From NCBI RefSeq assembly GCF_009931115.1, contig NZ_CP047491.1, positions 1,206,001-1,270,000 of the forward strand: 64,000 bases of DNA, read 5' to 3'. Below are positions 61,866 through 64,000 of the stretch, piece after piece (the first letter of the stretch is position 1; every line of letters begins with the position of its first letter). A model generated the notes under the pieces. It saw only the letters and a program-made list of their open reading frames with translations, was not told the origin of the DNA and searched no databases. The position numbers and the translations under genes were made by a program. The stretch comes from Microbulbifer hydrolyticus. Its GTDB lineage: Bacteria > Pseudomonadota > Gammaproteobacteria > Pseudomonadales > Cellvibrionaceae.

Positions 61866-64000
61866 TCAGTCGTTGGTTTTGTCTGCCACGCCCATTTCTT
61901 TCAGCAGATTATCGGCGTGATCCACTTTCTCCATGACCCACAGCATATATTCCACATCCACGTGAATCGCGCGGGTATTGTCGTTGAAGTCCCAGTCGGC
62001 ATTGATACTGTCATAGGTGCCGTCGAACACCAGACCGATGAATTCACCTTTACCGTTCATGGTGGCTGAGCCTGAATTACCGCCGGTGATATCCACGGTG
62101 GTCAGGAAGTTGACCGGAACGGAATCCAGCTTTTCATCGTAGAAGCGACCGTAGTCCTTGTTCTTGATGGCATCCAACAGTGCCTGAGGTGCATCGAACG
62201 GGTCTTCGCCGGTGTACTTGGCCTCGATACCACGCAGAGTGGTGAAGGGCACAAAGCCATCTTTACCGTCATTGCCATCGGCGGGACCTTTGATGGTACC
62301 GGCGGGCGGCGTGTAGCCTTTCACCAGGCCGTAGGTCAGGCGCAAGGAGCTGTTCGCATCCGGGTAAACGGGCTTGCCCTGTTCGTTGTAGTAGGCAATC
62401 AGCAGATCCATGTATTGCGGACGCAACTCGGCAAACTGGCCGGCCATGGCCTTATCATGTTGCTCAAGAGCGTAGCGGTCGTCGTAGGTGGCCACGGCCA
62501 GCTGGATGAAAGGATCTTCGCTGTTGCGGAAGTCTTCCGGGGTTTTATCCATCCACGCAAGGCGGGTTTCGGTTTTGGTGAGGCCGGTTTTGTCGTACAT
62601 CGTGTCCAGCTTCTGCTGCAACGCATCACCACTCAGATTACCGCCAAAGAAGTTGTCGAAACTTTCCAGATGCTGGTCTTCCGGCAAGGCGTTGTAACGC
62701 TCGATGAAGTAAGTCCAGATGGCCTGGTCTACAGACGGCTCGAAGTTACGCTCGATACGCTTCATGCTCTCGGTGAAACGGGTCAGGTCGCGCTCCTGGT
62801 AGCCGGGCTCGCGCTCCATATTTGGTTTTTGTTTTTCCAGGCTCAGGCGGTAAAGGCGCTGTGCTGAACTGAGCATCGCGGAGCGGCCCATGTACCGCAT
62901 TAGCATGTCACGCTCTTGGGTAGACTGCTGCTCGTTAATCAGCTGCTGTAGATCGCTGATTACAGAAGCGTATTTCTTCTTCGATTCCGGGTTGGCTTCG
63001 ATCCACGCTTGCAGGTCTTCTTCCAGCTGCTGTTTGCGCTGAAGCAGGTCACTGCGGTTGTATCCCTCCATCATGCCGGTGAAGTTTTTCGAGTAGTTGT
63101 TCAGACCGGCTACCTGGCTTGCGTACTTGAGCGCGGCGTCCTTGTTGTTCTCGGTGGCTTTACCGATCACTTCCGACCACTCTGCAAGCACCTTCTGCAT
63201 AGTGGGGTAGTACCAGGTGAAGTTGTTACTGACCTCTTCTGCAGTGCGGTAGCGGTTGGTGCGGCCGGGGTAACCGGCAACCATAACGTAGTCGCCCACT
63301 TCAGGGCCCTTGGTGGCGACCTTCAGGTGATGCTTGGGCTTGTAGGGAACATTGTCTTTGGAGAAGTCTGCAGGCTTGCCATCCGGGCCGACGTAGGCGC
63401 GCAGGAAAGAGTAGTCACCGGTGTGACGTGGCCACATCCAGTTGTCGATATCACCGCCGAATTTGCCGATGGAGGCGGCAGGGGCGTGTACCAGGCGCAC
63501 GTCGCGAATCGCCAGTTGTTTGATCAGGTAGTAGCTGGCACCACCGTAGTAGCTGTAGACCTCGCAGCGGTGGCCGGGGTCGGATTCACAGTCTGCAACC
63601 AGCGTTTTTTCTGCGTCTTCAATCGCCTTGAAGCGGGTGGCACCGTCCATGTCATCGCTGAGCTTGCTTTTCACCTGATCGGTGACTTCCTGCATGTCCA
63701 CGGTGACGTAGATACGTGAGCCGGGCGCTGCAGGCACTTCTTCATCCAGGGTCTTGGCGAGAAAACCGTTGGCTAGCAGGTCATTGTCTTCGGTGGAGTT
63801 GTAGGAAATAGAACCGTAGGCGCAGTGGTGGTTGGTGGCAACCAGCCCTTTGGGGGAGACAAAAGACGCCGAGCAACCACCGAGGCTGACCACGGCATTC
63901 ATTGGGAACTGGGTCAGGTCGGTCATGGTTTTCGGGTCCAGTTCCAGGCCCAGGTCTTTCAGTTTGTTGCCGATTTCCGGCAGCTGGCGGGGCATCCACA
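61866..64000 (-). CDS. S46-family dipeptidyl peptidase (DPP7/DPP11 type), N-terminus outside window
   Basis: Periplasmic or secreted serine dipeptidyl peptidase of family S46, releasing dipeptides from oligopeptides. At least 709 residues are visible; the frame is still open at base 64000, reading W-M-P-R-Q-L-P-E-I as at the start of mature S46 enzymes, so a signal peptide and a few residues lie to the right. Motifs: NHHCAYG (catalytic His) near the start, GDIDNWMWPRHTGDYSFLRAYV (catalytic Asp, quoted in part as DNWMWPRHTGDYSFLRAY) and TGGNSGSATMN (catalytic Ser) near the C-terminus. The residue that decides acidic or hydrophobic preference was not resolved. A strong terminator lies 20 bp past the stop. 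Confidence 0.93.
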   Translation of the reverse strand, partial: WMPRQLPEIGNKLKDLGLELDPKTMTDLTQFPMNAVVSLGGCSASFVSPKGLVATNHHCAYGSISYNSTEDNDLLANGFLAKTLDEEVPAAPGSRIYVTVDMQEVTDQVKSKLSDDMDGATRFKAIEDAEKTLVADCESDPGHRCEVYSYYGGASYYLIKQLAIRDVRLVHAPAASIGKFGGDIDNWMWPRHTGDYSFLRAYVGPDGKPADFSKDNVPYKPKHHLKVATKGPEVGDYVMVAGYPGRTNRYRTAEEVSNNFTWYYPTMQKVLAEWSEVIGKATENNKDAALKYASQVAGLNNYSKNFTGMMEGYNRSDLLQRKQQLEEDLQAWIEANPESKKKYASVISDLQQLINEQQSTQERDMLMRYMGRSAMLSSAQRLYRLSLEKQKPNMEREPGYQERDLTRFTESMKRIERNFEPSVDQAIWTYFIERYNALPEDQHLESFDNFFGGNLSGDALQQKLDTMYDKTGLTKTETRLAWMDKTPEDFRNSEDPFIQLAVATYDDRYALEQHDKAMAGQFAELRPQYMDLLIAYYNEQGKPVYPDANSSLRLTYGLVKGYTPPAGTIKGPADGNDGKDGFVPFTTLRGIEAKYTGEDPFDAPQALLDAIKNKDYGRFYDEKLDSVPVNFLTTVDITGGNSGSATMNGKGEFIGLVFDGTYDSINADWDFNDNTRAIHVDVEYMLWVMEKVDHADNLLKEMGVADKTND

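Overview
The window is GC-rich, densely packed chromosomal DNA of a marine gammaproteobacterium. I infer a Microbulbifer/Saccharophagus/Teredinibacter-like member of the Cellvibrionales. The reasons are the secreted CBM2 - polyserine linker - GH5 endoglucanase, the gammaproteobacterial order maf-rng-yhdP and proA-nadD-rsfS-rlmH-mrdA-rodA-mltB-rlpA-dacA-ybeD-lipB-lipA, and a mix of autotransporter, TonB-dependent and sodium-coupled transport genes. The genus was not tested by any search. I saw no tRNA or rRNA gene, prophage, CRISPR array or insertion sequence.

Bases 1-24,300 are mostly housekeeping: maf (5' end cut by the window), RNase G, the giant AsmA-like protein YhdP, an unrecognised membrane protein, a small parvulin, a YpfJ-type zinc peptidase, a LON-domain protein, a DUF2339 membrane protein, then the proline/NAD/ribosome/cell-elongation/lipoate block. 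This block groups peptidoglycan synthesis and remodelling (PBP2, RodA, MltB, RlpA, PBP5/6) with protein lipoylation (YbeD, LipB, LipA). A 114-bp nested inverted repeat resembling a MITE or REP element lies between convergent genes at 7348-7461.

Bases 24,300-29,000 form a sugar island: a 960-bp AT-rich stretch without a supported gene, the endoglucanase, and a FucP/GluP-type sugar transporter.

Bases 29,579-39,683 look like a complete acetate-use locus. It has a hybrid histidine kinase whose sensor is a sodium:solute symporter domain (CrbS/MxtR type), its LuxR-type response regulator (CrbR/ErdR type) placed tail to tail, acetyl-CoA synthetase, a DcaP-like porin, and a two-subunit sodium:acetate-type symporter (DUF4212 plus SSS). 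A perfect 12-bp-arm dyad lies between the divergent acs and porin genes.

Bases 39,800-53,700 are accessory metabolism and surface genes: a GNAT acetyltransferase, a secreted lipase facing a GDSL autotransporter esterase, a BetT-type BCCT transporter, ArfB, an Ldh2-type dehydrogenase, a translationally coupled amidase-aminotransferase pair, and a large TonB-dependent receptor with a Fur-box-like site upstream.

Bases 53,700-64,000 hold the SOS mutasome operon imuA-imuB-dnaE2 behind a LexA box and divergent from dcd, then a HI0933/YhiN flavoprotein, a tiny Cys-containing protein, a small acidic lipoprotein and an S46 dipeptidyl peptidase cut by the right edge. No single locus is clearly a new system. 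The most worthwhile leads are the acetate locus with its unexplained dyad, the nested inverted-repeat element, and the dehydrogenase/amidase/aminotransferase/receptor cluster of unknown substrate.
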